Shown here piece by piece: positions 28,005 through 37,050 of a stretch of DNA of 64,000 nucleotides. A program made the position numbers and the translations under genes. A model generated the notes under the pieces. It was not told where the DNA came from and did not search any database. It saw nothing but the letters and a program-made list of their open reading frames with translations. The stretch is taken from NCBI GenBank assembly GCA_001312505.1, contig BBDW01000001.1, positions 186,001 to 250,000 on the forward strand, read 5' to 3'. Numbering within the stretch: the stretch's first letter is position 1; each line of letters opens with the position of its first letter. Source of the stretch: Mediterraneibacter faecis JCM 15917 (GTDB taxonomy: Bacteria > Bacillota > Clostridia > Lachnospirales > Lachnospiraceae).

Positions 28005-28925
28005 TAAACGGAATAGTTAATATTTACAAAGAAAAAGGATATACTTCCCATGATGTGGTTGCAGTTCTTCGAAAAGTTGTTGGACAGAAGAAGATTGGTC
28101 ATACAGGTACGCTTGATCCGGATGCAACGGGAGTCCTTCCGGTGTGTCTTGGAAGAGCAACAAAGGTTTGTGAGCTTCTGACAGATCATGATAAGACATA
28201 TGAGGCTCTGCTGCTTTTAGGAAAGACGACAGATACGCAGGACATTTCCGGAGAGGTTCTGGAGGAGAGGGATCCGGGCGATCTGACGGAAGAGGAAGTA
28301 CGTTCCTGTATCGAATCATTTATCGGAGAATATGATCAGATTCCGCCGATGTACTCTGCGTTGAAAGTGAATGGGAAGAAGCTTTATGAGCTTGCCCGTG
28401 AAGGAAAGACCGTGGAGCGTAAGAGCAGAAAAGTCCAGATCCATGGAATTCGCATTCTGGAGATGAATCTTCCGCATGTGCGTATGGAGGTGGACTGTTC
28501 TAAGGGAACATATATCCGTACTTTGTGCCATGACATTGGAGAGAAGCTTCAGGTAGGCGGCTGTATGGAAGAACTTGAGCGTACGAAAGTCGGCCATTTC
28601 CTGAAAGAAGATGCGGTAACACTGGATGAAGTGCGACAGAAGATGGAACAGGGAGAAGGTGCAGAACTTTTCACTCCTCTGGATCAGATCTTCGCGGAAC
28701 TGCCGGCCGTTACTGTGACGGATGCGAAGGCATGGATGTCTTATAACGGAAATGATCTTCCGGAGCGTTCTGTTAGAAAAAGAAGAGTGGACAGATGGAC
28801 AGGAAGTCAGAGTATATGATTCCAGAAAGAATTTTATCGGTCTTTATCAGTATCGTGCACCGAAGAAGCTGTTCCATATTAAGAAAATGTTTCTGGATCC
28901 TGAAGCAGAGAAAATTGAGAAATAA
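28001..28925 (+). CDS. truB: tRNA pseudouridine(55) synthase, one frameshift
   Basis: TruB makes pseudouridine 55 in the T loop of tRNAs. The N-terminal catalytic domain is intact, with GTLDPDATGVLPVCLGRATK around the catalytic Asp39 and YSALKVNGKKLYELAR in the middle. The frame breaks between about 28761 and 28775 (one base lost near GGAGCGTTCTG); the other frame continues LEKEEWTDGQEVRVYDSRKN to a TAA at 28923-28925. The reconstructed length is about 307 residues. The ATG at 28001 overlaps the nrnA stop (ATGA), showing translational coupling. Confidence 0.88.
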
Positions 28926-28943
28926 AGGACGAATAAGACAGAC

Positions 28944-29858
28944 ATGCAATATATAAAAGGATTAGATGCCTTTGACGGAAGAAATCAGACAGCGGTAACG
29001 CTTGGAAAGTTTGACGGATTGCACAGAGGACATCAGAAACTGCTCAACAGAATAATGAAATATGCGCAGAAGGAAGACTGTGACAGTGTCGTTTGTGCCT
29101 TTGATATGGACAGAGACTGTCTGATGACAAATGAAGAGCGAAGAGCATTTCTTGAGGACAAGGTAGATTATCTGATCGAGATTCCATTTACGAGAGAAAT
29201 GATGGAGATGGAAGCAGAGAAATTTATCGATGAAATCCTGCATAAGAAGCTGCACGCATCACACATTGTTGTCGGAACGGACTTTAACTTTGGTCATGAA
29301 AAAAGAGGAAATCACCAGATGCTGGAGAAATATGCAGCGAAATATGGCTATACAGTTGATGTGGTCGAGAAAGCATATTACAAAGACCGGGAGATCAGCA
29401 GCACTTATATCAGGGAACTTCTTCTCGATGGAAATGTTCCTCTTGCAAATGAGCTTCTGGGGGGGTATCCGTATGAGATCACCAGCGTTGTGGAACATGG
29501 ACAGCAGCTTGGAAGAACACTTGGATTTCCGACAATGAATCTTGCACCGCAGGAAAAGAAAATCCTGCCAAAGTACGGTGTCTATGCCTGCCGCGTCCTT
29601 GTGGACGGTGTGTGGTATGGCGGTGTGGGAAATGCCGGAGTGAAACCGACCGTTGCGCAAGAGAAAAGACGGTTGTTCGAAGTTTATGTTTACGGATATG
29701 AAGGCGATGCTTACGGGAAGACTGCCACAGTGCAGATCCTGGAGTTCGAACGTCCGGAAACGAAATTTCATTCGGTTGAAGAACTCAAAGACCGCGTGAT
29801 GAAAGATATGCGGTACGGAGAGGAATATCTGAAAAATCATCCATTCGATGAAAGATAA
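28944..29858 (+). CDS. ribF: bifunctional riboflavin kinase / FAD synthetase
   Basis: RibF phosphorylates riboflavin to FMN and adenylates FMN to FAD. The 304-residue protein has the nucleotidyltransferase motif TLGKFDGLHRGHQKLL near residues 19-34 and ISSTYIRELL near residues 151-160. The riboflavin kinase domain has GRTLGFPTMNL near residue 190 and PKYGVYACRV. A G7 run at about 29459 gives LLGGYPYEI where the family has one Gly before x-P-Y/F. The start at 28944 has only a modest AAAGGA. It lies between truB and rpsO in the usual order. Confidence 0.92.
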   Translation: MQYIKGLDAFDGRNQTAVTLGKFDGLHRGHQKLLNRIMKYAQKEDCDSVVCAFDMDRDCLMTNEERRAFLEDKVDYLIEIPFTREMMEMEAEKFIDEILHKKLHASHIVVGTDFNFGHEKRGNHQMLEKYAAKYGYTVDVVEKAYYKDREISSTYIRELLLDGNVPLANELLGGYPYEITSVVEHGQQLGRTLGFPTMNLAPQEKKILPKYGVYACRVLVDGVWYGGVGNAGVKPTVAQEKRRLFEVYVYGYEGDAYGKTATVQILEFERPETKFHSVEELKDRVMKDMRYGEEYLKNHPFDER

Positions 29859-29876
29859 AAGATTTTAAATTTGTGC

Positions 29877-29905
29877 TTTACAAGCAGATATCTCTGTGCT
29901 ATACT
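29877..29905 (+). promoter_or_regulatory. sigma-A promoter of rpsO
   Basis: TTTACA at 29877-29882 and TATACT at 29900-29905 with a 17-base spacer give rpsO its own start near 29912, apart from the upstream operon. Confidence 0.7.
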
Positions 29906-29911
29906 ATCCGA

Positions 29912-30004
29912 GGTATCAAATCAGCCGGTGTTCGGTAATCGGATCACTCCGACCATTGCTTAATGCCAGGCGGTTTAACTAAGAATTTTAAGGAGGATAT
30001 TACA
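29912..30004 (+). promoter_or_regulatory. candidate S15 autoregulatory leader
   Basis: The leader of about 93 bases contains complementary segments around GGTGTTCGG and CCGACCATT and ends in AAGGAGG. S15 leaders that bind the protein and repress translation are known in several bacterial groups in different forms. Only position and apparent folding support this one. Confidence 0.4.
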
Positions 30005-30271
30005 ATGATCGCAAAAGAGAAGAAACAGGCTATCATCAAAGAATTTGGAAGAACAGAGGGAGATACAGGATCACCGGAAGTACAGGTTGCTATCCTTACA
30101 GCAAGAATCAACGAGCTGACAGATCACTTCAAAGCTAACCCGAAGGATCACCACTCAAGAAGAGGACTTCTTAAGATGGTTGGACAGAGAAGAGGACTTC
30201 TTGCATACCTCAAGAAAGTAGATATCGAGAGATACCGTGCTCTGATCGAGAAACTTGGTCTGAGAAAATAA
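30005..30271 (+). CDS. rpsO: 30S ribosomal protein S15
   Basis: S15 binds the central domain of 16S rRNA and bridges the subunits. The 88-residue protein shows [20 protein letters not shown] at residues 20-39 and [19 protein letters not shown] near residues 48-66. AAGGAGG sets the ATG at 30005; the open frame starting further upstream at 29963 lies in the leader. It has a promoter and terminator of its own. Confidence 0.96.
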   Translation: MIAKEKKQAIIKEFGRTEGDTGSPEVQVAILTARINELTDHFKANPKDHHSRRGLLKMVGQRRGLLAYLKKVDIERYRALIEKLGLRK

Positions 30272-30300
30272 TAAGATTTTCCAAAAAAGAAGATCAATTG

Positions 30301-30350
30301 ACAGATCAGAAGCTGCATCTGATGATGTGGTTTCTGGTCTGTTTCTTTTT
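30301..30350 (+). terminator. terminator of rpsO
   Basis: ACAGATCAGAA (30301-30311) pairs with TTCTGGTCTGT (30332-30342) with one G-T pair, followed by TTTCTTTTT. Confidence 0.8.
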
Positions 30351-30392
30351 GTCTGAATTTTTGGTACTTTTTGGTCTTTTTTTGGAAAACTA

Positions 30393-30422
30393 TTTACTTC
30401 TTATTATAGAATATGATATAAT
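30393..30422 (+). promoter_or_regulatory. sigma-A promoter of pnp
   Basis: TTTACT at 30393-30398 and TATAAT at 30417-30422 are 18 bases apart. The start near 30429 leaves a leader of about 155 bases. Confidence 0.65.
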
Positions 30423-30449
30423 TTAAAAGCTTATGGGTAGAGAAGAACC

Positions 30450-30528
30450 GAGACCACTGAAAAGTGTATTATCCAACGACTACAGTGGGTTTCAATTGCT
30501 ATAGAATAGTACATTTTTCAGTAGTTTC
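30450..30528 (+). promoter_or_regulatory. long leader stem-loop of the pnp mRNA
   Basis: Bases 30450-30468 (starting GAGACCACTGAAAAG) pair along all 19 positions with 30510-30528 (ending CAGTAGTTTC), allowing three G-U pairs. The loop holds about 40 bases with smaller complementary parts. In E. coli, pnp is autoregulated through a leader stem cut by RNase III and then PNPase; this stem could play a similar role, which is inference. Confidence 0.55.
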
Positions 30529-30582
30529 GGAGCAAATTGTTCTGCTCATATAAAACGAAGATAAGATAAAAAGGAGAAAACC

Positions 30583-32670
30583 ATGTATAAAAAGTTTGAA
30601 ATGGAACTGGCCGGCAGAACACTGCGCGTGGATGTTGACCGTGTGGCAAAACAGGCGAATGGTGCAGTGCTGATGCATTATGGTGACACAACTGTACTGT
30701 GTACAGCAACAGCATCTGACAAGCCGAGAGAAGGAATTGATTTCTTCCCACTCAGCGTAGAGTATAATGAGAGAATGTACGCTGTAGGAAAGATCCCGGG
30801 AGGATTTAATAAGAGAGAGGGTAAAGCATCTGAGAATGCGATCCTGACAGACCGTGTCATCGACCGTCCGATGCGTCCTCTGTTCCCGAAAGATTATAGA
30901 AATGACGTAACACTTGAGAACCTTGTTCTTTCTGTAGATCAGGACTGCAGCCCGGAACTTACAGCTATGCTTGGTGCTGCACTTGCAACAAGTATTTCTG
31001 ATATTCCGTTTGACGGACCAATCTCTACAACACAGGTTGGACTTGTTGACGGAGAGTTCGTATTCAACCCGACAGCAGCACAGAAGGAAGTTTCCGAGCT
31101 TGCACTGACAGTTGCTTCTACAAAGGAAAAGGTTATCATGATCGAGGCCGGTGCGAAAGAAGTTCCGGAAGCGAAGATGATCGAAGCTATCTTTGCGGCA
31201 CATGATCTGAACCAGAAAGTGATCGCTTTCTTTGACACGATCGTTGCAGAGTGTGGAAAGCCGAAACATGAGTATCAGAGCTTTGCTGTTCCGCAGGAAC
31301 TCTTTGATGCGATCCAGGAGATCGTTCCGGCTGCTGAGATGGAAGAGGCTGTATTTACAGATGACAAGCAGACAAGAGAAGAGAATATCCGTGTGATCAC
31401 AGAGAGACTCGAGGAAGCATTTGCAGACAACGAAGAGTATCTTGCGAAGCTTGGTGAGGCTGTTTACCAGTATCAGAAGAAGACAGTAAGAAAGATGATC
31501 CTCAAAGATCATAAGCGTCCGGATGGTCGTGCGATCGATCAGATCAGACCGCTTGCAGCAGAAGTAGACCTGATCCCGAGAGTTCATGGTTCTGCTATGT
31601 TCACAAGAGGACAGACACAGATCTGCACAATGACAACACTTGCTCCACTTTCTGAAGCACAGAAGCTCGACGGTCTTGATGAAGCAGAGAAGACAAAGAG
31701 ATATATGCATCACTACAACTTCCCGTCCTACTCTGTAGGAGAGACAAGACCTTCCAGAGGACCGGGACGTCGTGAGATCGGACATGGAGCACTGGCTGAG
31801 AGAGCACTTCTTCCGGTACTTCCAAGCGAGTCTGAGTTCCCATATGCGATCCGTACAGTATCTGAGACATTTGAGTCTAATGGATCTACATCACAGGCAA
31901 GTGTCTGCGCATCCAGTATGTCACTGATGGCAGCAGGTGTGCCGATCAAGTCTGCTGTAGCAGGTATCTCTGCAGGACTTGTAACAGGTGAGACAGATGA
32001 TGATTACCTTGTACTGACAGATATCCAGGGACTCGAGGATTTCTTCGGAGACATGGACTTCAAGGTGGCAGGTACTCACGAAGGTATCACAGCAATCCAG
32101 ATGGATATCAAGATCCACGGACTGACAAGACCGATCATCGAAGAAGCAATCGCTGCTACAAAGAAAGCAAGAACTTACATCATGGATGAAGTTATGAATA
32201 AAGCAATCGCTGAGCCTAGAAAAGAAGTTGGAGAGTTTGCACCGAAGATTATTCAGATGCAGATCGATCCACAGAAGATCGGTGATGTTGTCGGACAGCG
32301 TGGTAAGACAATCAATGCAATCATCGACGAGACAGGTGTTAAGATCGACATCGATGATGAAGGAAATGTATCTATCTGCGGTACAGAGAAAGAGAACATG
32401 GAGAAAGCTGCGAAGTACATCCAGACAATCGTTACAGATTACGAAGCAGGACAGCTTTTTGAAGGAAAGGTTATCAGCATCAAAGAATTCGGAGCATTCG
32501 TTGAGTTTGCACCGGGTAAAGAAGGAATGGTACACATTTCCAAGCTTTCTAAGCAGAGAGTTGACAAGGTAGAAGACGTTGTAAGCATCGGTGATGTTGT
32601 GAAGGTTGTATGCCTTGGTAAAGATAAGATGGGAAGATTCAGCTTCAGCATGAAAGATGTTGCAGAATAA
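30583..32670 (+). CDS. pnp: polyribonucleotide nucleotidyltransferase (PNPase)
   Basis: PNPase is the phosphorolytic 3'-5' exoribonuclease of mRNA turnover. The 695-residue protein contains two RNase PH domains, with GGFNKREGKASENAILTDR near residues 73-91 and PSYSVGETRPSRGPGRREIG near residue 385. An all-helical linker, a KH domain (GDVVGQRGKTINAIIDETG near residue 567) and an S1 domain (FEGKVISIKEFGAFVEFAPG near residue 627) follow. AAAGGAG sits before the ATG at 30583. The gene is intact and stands alone between its own promoter and terminator. Confidence 0.97.
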   Translation: MYKKFEMELAGRTLRVDVDRVAKQANGAVLMHYGDTTVLCTATASDKPREGIDFFPLSVEYNERMYAVGKIPGGFNKREGKASENAILTDRVIDRPMRPLFPKDYRNDVTLENLVLSVDQDCSPELTAMLGAALATSISDIPFDGPISTTQVGLVDGEFVFNPTAAQKEVSELALTVASTKEKVIMIEAGAKEVPEAKMIEAIFAAHDLNQKVIAFFDTIVAECGKPKHEYQSFAVPQELFDAIQEIVPAAEMEEAVFTDDKQTREENIRVITERLEEAFADNEEYLAKLGEAVYQYQKKTVRKMILKDHKRPDGRAIDQIRPLAAEVDLIPRVHGSAMFTRGQTQICTMTTLAPLSEAQKLDGLDEAEKTKRYMHHYNFPSYSVGETRPSRGPGRREIGHGALAERALLPVLPSESEFPYAIRTVSETFESNGSTSQASVCASSMSLMAAGVPIKSAVAGISAGLVTGETDDDYLVLTDIQGLEDFFGDMDFKVAGTHEGITAIQMDIKIHGLTRPIIEEAIAATKKARTYIMDEVMNKAIAEPRKEVGEFAPKIIQMQIDPQKIGDVVGQRGKTINAIIDETGVKIDIDDEGNVSICGTEKENMEKAAKYIQTIVTDYEAGQLFEGKVISIKEFGAFVEFAPGKEGMVHISKLSKQRVDKVEDVVSIGDVVKVVCLGKDKMGRFSFSMKDVAE

Positions 32671-32688
32671 GAATCAGAAAGAATAAGA

Positions 32689-32733
32689 AAAGAGGAACAG
32701 AATTCAGGAAACTGGGTTTTGTTCCTCTTTTCT
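32689..32733 (+). terminator. terminator of pnp
   Basis: AAAGAGGAAC (32689-32698) pairs perfectly with GTTCCTCTTT (32721-32730), followed by TTCTT. Confidence 0.85.
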
Positions 32734-32821
32734 TGTATGCGCAAGGAATACTTTAAGAATCTTATCCATATATTGTGTAGAGAGGAGGGGGGGACGGACA
32801 ACAACTGGAGAGGTGGACAAG

Positions 32822-33764
32822 ATGGAAATGGAAAGACAGAACAAGAAGATGCAGGTCTGGAATCTGCTGGCAGAAAAAATCCGTAAGCTTGTAGAAGAAT
32901 CCGTCAGTAATCCGGAGGAACTGCAGGAGATCAGGATACGTACAGGTCAGCCGCTGCTGATTCAGATGAAAGGGCAGGAACGGGTTCTTCCGGACCCGGT
33001 ACACCCGTATCTGGTTACGAAAGAAGATATTGGTGAGACAATGGGATATATTTGTCATTATTCGCTTTATGCATATGAAAATGAGTTGAAACAGGGATTT
33101 ATTACAGTGGAAGGAGGTCACAGGGTCGGGTGGCAGGAAAAGTAATTATAGAAAATGAAAAAGTAAAAAATATACAGTATATTTCTTCGTTAAATGTAAG
33201 AATTTCTCACGAAGTACTTGGGTGTGCTGACGCATTGATTCCATATATTACGGAAAATAAACAGATTTGCCATACATTGATCATTTCTCCGCCGTGTTGC
33301 GGAAAGACTACTTTGATCCGTGATCTGATCCGTCAGATATCGGATGGAAATGAATACATAAAAGGGTGTTCTGTCGGTGTGGTAGATGAAAGATCGGAGC
33401 TTGGTGGGTGTTATCTTGGAATCGCACAGAATCATCTGGGTACAAGGACTGATATTTTAGACTGTTGTCCGAAAGCGGAGGGATGATCATGTTGATCCGT
33501 TCTATGGCGCCGCGTGTGATCGCAGTGGATGAAATCGGCACAAGTGAGGATATCCATGCCATTGAATATGCCATGCAGTGCGGCTGCCGGCTGATCGCGA
33601 GTGTACACAGCCTTGATATGGATGAGGCTTCTAAAAAGCCGATCCTGGGTGACCTGATCCGCAGAAGAATGTTTCAGCGTTATGTTGTGCTTGGACAGGA
33701 TCACGGTCCTGGCAAGATCCGGGAAATCTATGATGAGCGGGGGCGTGTGCTGTGCAGAAATTAG
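32822..33764 (+). CDS. spoIIIAA: stage III sporulation protein AA, two frameshifts
   Basis: SpoIIIAA is the secretion-type ATPase of the SpoIIIA-SpoIIQ feeding-tube channel between mother cell and forespore. The reconstructed product has about 315 residues. A P-loop PPCCGKTTLIRDLIRQ lies near residue 158, VVDERSELGG follows, and VIAVDEIGTSEDIHAI is the Walker B region. The frame breaks near 33128-33134 (one G too few in GGGTGGC, expected GVAGKVIIENEK) and again near 33481 (one base lost between GAG and ATG, expected KAEGMIMLIRSM). I chose the ATG at 32822, eight bases from GGAGAGG, over a GTG at 32813. It begins the spoIIIA operon; a G7 run lies upstream at about 32787. Confidence 0.88.
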
Positions 33765-34275
33765 TCGGATGTTTTCTGATCCTGCTGGCGACGACCGGAG
33801 CAGGATGGATGTATGGAAAAGAACTTCGGAATTATCTGGAAGAATTGAGTCATTTTCGCAGAATTATAGAACAAATAAAAGGCGAATTACTGTATGCAGG
33901 ACTTCCGCTTTCGGAAATTTTTTATAATATTGCATCAAGAGAGAAGGAACCTTATGAAAACTGGCTGATGGATCTGGCATTTCAATGTCAGGGCACACAA
34001 GAAAAGCGGTTTGCTGATTTGTGGACAGATACGATAGGAAAAGATCTTCCGGAACTGAAATGGAGAGGGAAAATGAATCCTCTGGTCTGCGAACCTGGGG
34101 GGGAACTGCTTGAAATAGGAGACAGAGAAGGTGTAGTTCGTCTGCTGGAGTATCATTTGAAAAGGCTGGATATGGAAATTGAAAAGAGAACTGCGGAAAC
34201 GTCTGAGAAGAAAAAGCTCGGTAGCTGGCTGGGGGGGCAGCAGGCGGGATTTTTCTTGTGATCCTTCTGCTTTAA
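33752..34275 (+). CDS. spoIIIAB: stage III sporulation protein AB, one frameshift
   Basis: SpoIIIAB is a small membrane protein of the SpoIIIA complex, related to type II secretion F-type proteins. The N-terminal segment KLVGCFLILLATTGAGWMYG is hydrophobic, and RNYLEELSHFRRIIEQIKGE follows, as in the family. A G7 run at 34231-34237 has two bases too many. The raw frame ends QQAGFFL at a TGA, while the other frame gives LGAAGGIFLVILLL to a TAA at 34273-34275, restoring the hydrophobic C-terminal anchor. A second G7 run near 34098 probably adds a Gly. The GTG start at 33752 overlaps the end of spoIIIAA. Confidence 0.85.
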
Positions 34276-34307
34276 AAGGGTGGAAACAGAGGGAGAGGAG
34301 GGAGAGT

Positions 34308-34502
34308 ATGAGTATCAATCTGATATTTAAAATTGCGGCGGTGGGAATTCTTGTATCTATTCTAAGTCAGGTTTTGAAGCATAGCGGTAGAGAGGAACAG
34401 GCATTCCTGACAAGTCTTGCAGGGCTGATTCTTGTATTATCCTGGGTTCTCCCGGCAATTTATGACTTATTTTCTTCGATCCGGCAATTGTTTTCTCTTT
34501 AA
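34308..34502 (+). CDS. spoIIIAC: stage III sporulation protein AC
   Basis: This 64-residue protein is almost entirely hydrophobic, with two membrane segments around residues 5-22 and 34-54, and matches SpoIIIAC in length and order. It is a mother-cell membrane component of the SpoIIIA channel. GGAGGGAG precedes the ATG at 34308. It lies 32 bases after spoIIIAB and 16 bases before spoIIIAD. Confidence 0.88.
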   Translation: MSINLIFKIAAVGILVSILSQVLKHSGREEQAFLTSLAGLILVLSWVLPAIYDLFSSIRQLFSL

Positions 34503-34518
34503 GGAGGGCGGAAAAGAA

Positions 34519-34905
34519 TTGAACAGTATACAAATCGCACTTTTGGGTGTCGTGGGAACATTACTTGCTTTGCAGTTTAAAAGTGGGAAAAGTGAATATG
34601 GCATTTATGTAAGTCTTGCAGTCAGCCTGTTTTTATTTCTTTGTATGCTTTCACGACTTGAAATCTTTGTGCGGACAGTAAAGAAAATTGCAGATTATAT
34701 AAAACTGGATGCCGGACAGATGAGTATTCTGTTGAAAATGGCCGGTGTAACTTATGTGGCTGAATTTGCATCCGGAATTTGTAAAGATGCAGGGTATCAG
34801 AATATTGCTGTACAGATTGAGATTTTTACAAAGTTGACGATCCTTGCGATAGGAATGCCGGTACTTCTTTCGCTGCTGGAACTAATCGGAGATTTTCTGA
34901 TATGA
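34519..34905 (+). CDS. spoIIIAD: stage III sporulation protein AD
   Basis: SpoIIIAD is a 128-residue polytopic protein of the SpoIIIA channel. It starts NSIQIALLGVVGTLLALQF after a TTG at 34519, which has AAGGAGGG about ten bases upstream. YIKLDAGQMSILLKMAGVTY near residues 67-86 is typical. The TGA overlaps the spoIIIAE ATG (ATGA), indicating coupling. Confidence 0.88.
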   Translation: MNSIQIALLGVVGTLLALQFKSGKSEYGIYVSLAVSLFLFLCMLSRLEIFVRTVKKIADYIKLDAGQMSILLKMAGVTYVAEFASGICKDAGYQNIAVQIEIFTKLTILAIGMPVLLSLLELIGDFLI

Positions 34906-36106
34906 AAAGGGAAAAACATTTTTGGAAAAAGCTCTTCTGTTTTGTGTTTTTATTTACGGTTGTGACAGGATGTGGCAGTGTGTATGCAGCAGAGCATGGT
35001 ACAGTGGAGGAAAAGGAAACAGAAGATCGTTCCGGGATGTTGGAGGATGAGCTGGAACAAATGGAAGAAAGTCTGCTGGATGAATTTGATTTCAGACAGA
35101 TCGATCAGTTATCAGGAGAGACAGAACTGGGAGAAAAAGTTCGGTTTCGTGATCTTACAGAGATGCTGATCAGCGGAAATACGAAGGAATTGGGAGAAAG
35201 ATTTCTTGAGTTTTTTTCAGGACAGGTGTTCTCTGTTTTTCAGAAAGGAAGGAAGAATCTGGCGCGCCTGCTGCTGATTACAGTGGCGGCTGCATTTTTC
35301 TCGAATTTTACAAGTATCTTTCAAAACAGACAGACAGCGGAAGCGGGTTTTTATATTTTGTATCTTGTTGTGATCGCAATCTGTCTGGAAGCATATCAAT
35401 CGATGAATTTATATGCCGAAGAAAAAACAGGAGAGCTTGTCCAATTGATGCAGGTGTTTTGTCCAAGTTTCTTTCTGGCGGTTGCATTTACCGGAAAGAG
35501 CAGTTCGGCGTTGATGTTTTATAATACAATACTGTTCCTGATCTATCTGGTGGAACTGCTTGTACTTCATTTTCTTTTACCGGCTGTGAAGATCTACGGG
35601 ATGGTGAGGGTCTTATCCTGCCTGACCGGAGAAGATCTTTCTCAGAATTTGCAGAACTTCTGGAAAAATGTATCCAATGGAGTCTGAAAAGTATGATTGC
35701 CGCTGTGAGTGGGATCAGTCTGATCCGGGGATTTTTGAATCCGGCAATTGATTCTTTGAAAATGACTGCTGCGGGACGAACACTGGAGGCGGTTCCGTGG
35801 ATCGGAGATGTTGCCGGAGGTACAATGGATGTTGCATTAGGAGTTGCAGTACTGCTTAAGAATGGAATCGGTGTAGCAGGAATGATTTTTATAGCTGTCC
35901 TGGCACTTATGCCACTGGTGGAATTTCTGATATTGGCATTTTTGTACCAACTTGTGGCGGCATTAGTCCAACCGGTTTCTGACCGGAGAATTACAACATG
36001 CATATCTGGAGTTAGTTCCGGTTATCAGCTTATGGTGAAGGTGATAGCATCCACAACACTGTTGTTTGTCTTAAGCATTGCACTTGTGGTGGCTGTAACA
36101 TCTTAA
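34902..36106 (+). CDS. spoIIIAE: stage III sporulation protein AE, one frameshift
   Basis: SpoIIIAE is the large multi-pass membrane protein of the SpoIIIA channel. The reconstructed protein has about 401 residues: a signal peptide (basic MKREKHFWKK, then a hydrophobic stretch ending near VYAAE), an acidic region and about seven membrane segments. The frame breaks near 35646 (CAGAATTT for an expected CAG-AAG-TTT or similar; one base lost). The other frame gives FAELLEKCIQWSLKSMIAAV and continues with SGISLIRGFLNPAIDS to a TAA at 36104-36106. The start overlaps the spoIIIAD stop. The sequence TGCGS in the signal region looks lipobox-like, but a plain signal peptide is the family norm. Confidence 0.87.
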
Positions 36107-36137
36107 GGTTTCAGAGGAGAGAGGAGGAATCTGCCGG

Positions 36138-36404
36138 ATGCTTACACAATGGATACAAAAAATCATTTCAATGCTTCTCGTTATGAGTGCAGTTCTGCAG
36201 GTGATTCCGGGAAAAGATTATGAAAAATATATTCGTTTTTTCTGTGGACTTGTCCTGATCTTGCTTGCACTATCTCCTGTTGCGGCGTTGAAAGGACTGA
36301 AAGCAGAGCAATTTTATCAGAAGGAAGTGTATCAGCAATATGAGAAAGAAATAGAGCGGATGTCGGATTCTATAAAACGGGAGGAAATCGGAATTGGACA
36401 ATAA
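36138..36404 (+). CDS. spoIIIAF: stage III sporulation protein AF (short form)
   Basis: The 88-residue protein has two membrane segments (around residues 7-24 and 33-50) linked by KDYEKYIRFFCGLVL, typical of SpoIIIAF. The soluble C-terminal domain seen in Bacillus, where the protein is about 200 residues, is nearly absent and replaced by a charged helix. Short forms occur in Clostridia. GAGAGGAGG precedes the ATG at 36138. It overlaps spoIIIAG by about ten bases. Confidence 0.8.
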   Translation: MLTQWIQKIISMLLVMSAVLQVIPGKDYEKYIRFFCGLVLILLALSPVAALKGLKAEQFYQKEVYQQYEKEIERMSDSIKREEIGIGQ

Positions 36405-37034
36405 TTGGCAGGAGTGGAAAGAAAGGATCGTGGGATACACAAGGAAGATAAAACAGGCGGATCGTGGTCAGAAAAGAACAAGATTAGCCATTTTATTCCT
36501 GTGTGGACTGCTGCTTCTTGTAGTTGCGGTTCCGGTTCCGAAGACAGGGGGGAGGTGGATAAGGATACAAAGATTGACGGGGGGGAATCCGGGAAAGGAG
36601 AGACGTATGAGACAGATTCCATGGCAGACTATGAAAAATATCTGGAACAGAAGACAGCGCAGACACTTGGTGTCGTAGATGGGGGGGCGGGAAAGGTGAC
36701 GGTGATGATCACATTAAAGTCTACAGGACAGAAGGTGGTTGAAAAAGATCAGCAAAGCACACATCAGACGACGAAGGAAGCAGACAGCCAGGGAGAGACA
36801 AGAGAAAGTGAAGAGAAATCTCTGGATAAAACGACCGTGTACAGTCAGGGGGGGACAGACGGAACGCAGATCCCATATGTAAGTAAAGAAAATGCACCGG
36901 AAGTGGAGGGCATTCTTGTAATAGCAGATGGAGGTGGGAATGCAGTTGTCGCGAAGAATCTGACAGAAGCAGTGCAGGCATTATTTGGTGTAGAAGCGCA
37001 TAAGATAAAAATAATGAAACGTGCGTCTACATAA
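36394..37034 (+). CDS. spoIIIAG: stage III sporulation protein AG, one frameshift
   Basis: SpoIIIAG forms the large ring of the SpoIIIA channel in the intermembrane space. The reconstructed protein has about 212 residues: a short cytosolic start, one membrane segment (LAILFLCGLLLLVVAVPVP near residues 31-49) and a ring-forming domain that includes YLEQKTAQTLGVVDG, GKVTVMITL and, near the C terminus, EAVQALFGVEAHKIKIMK. A G6 run at 36547-36552 has two bases too many and shifts the frame (expected KTGEVDKDTKIDG). G7 runs at about 36579, 36681 and 36849 each probably add a Gly. The TTG start at 36394 has GGGAGG about nine bases upstream. Confidence 0.85.
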
Positions 37035-37050
37035 AAGGAGGTTTATCTTA

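Noticed and set aside
34952-34975. Lipoprotein signal in SpoIIIAE (TGCGS)
   Set aside because: The context lacks a good lipobox, and the family uses an ordinary signal peptide or membrane anchor.
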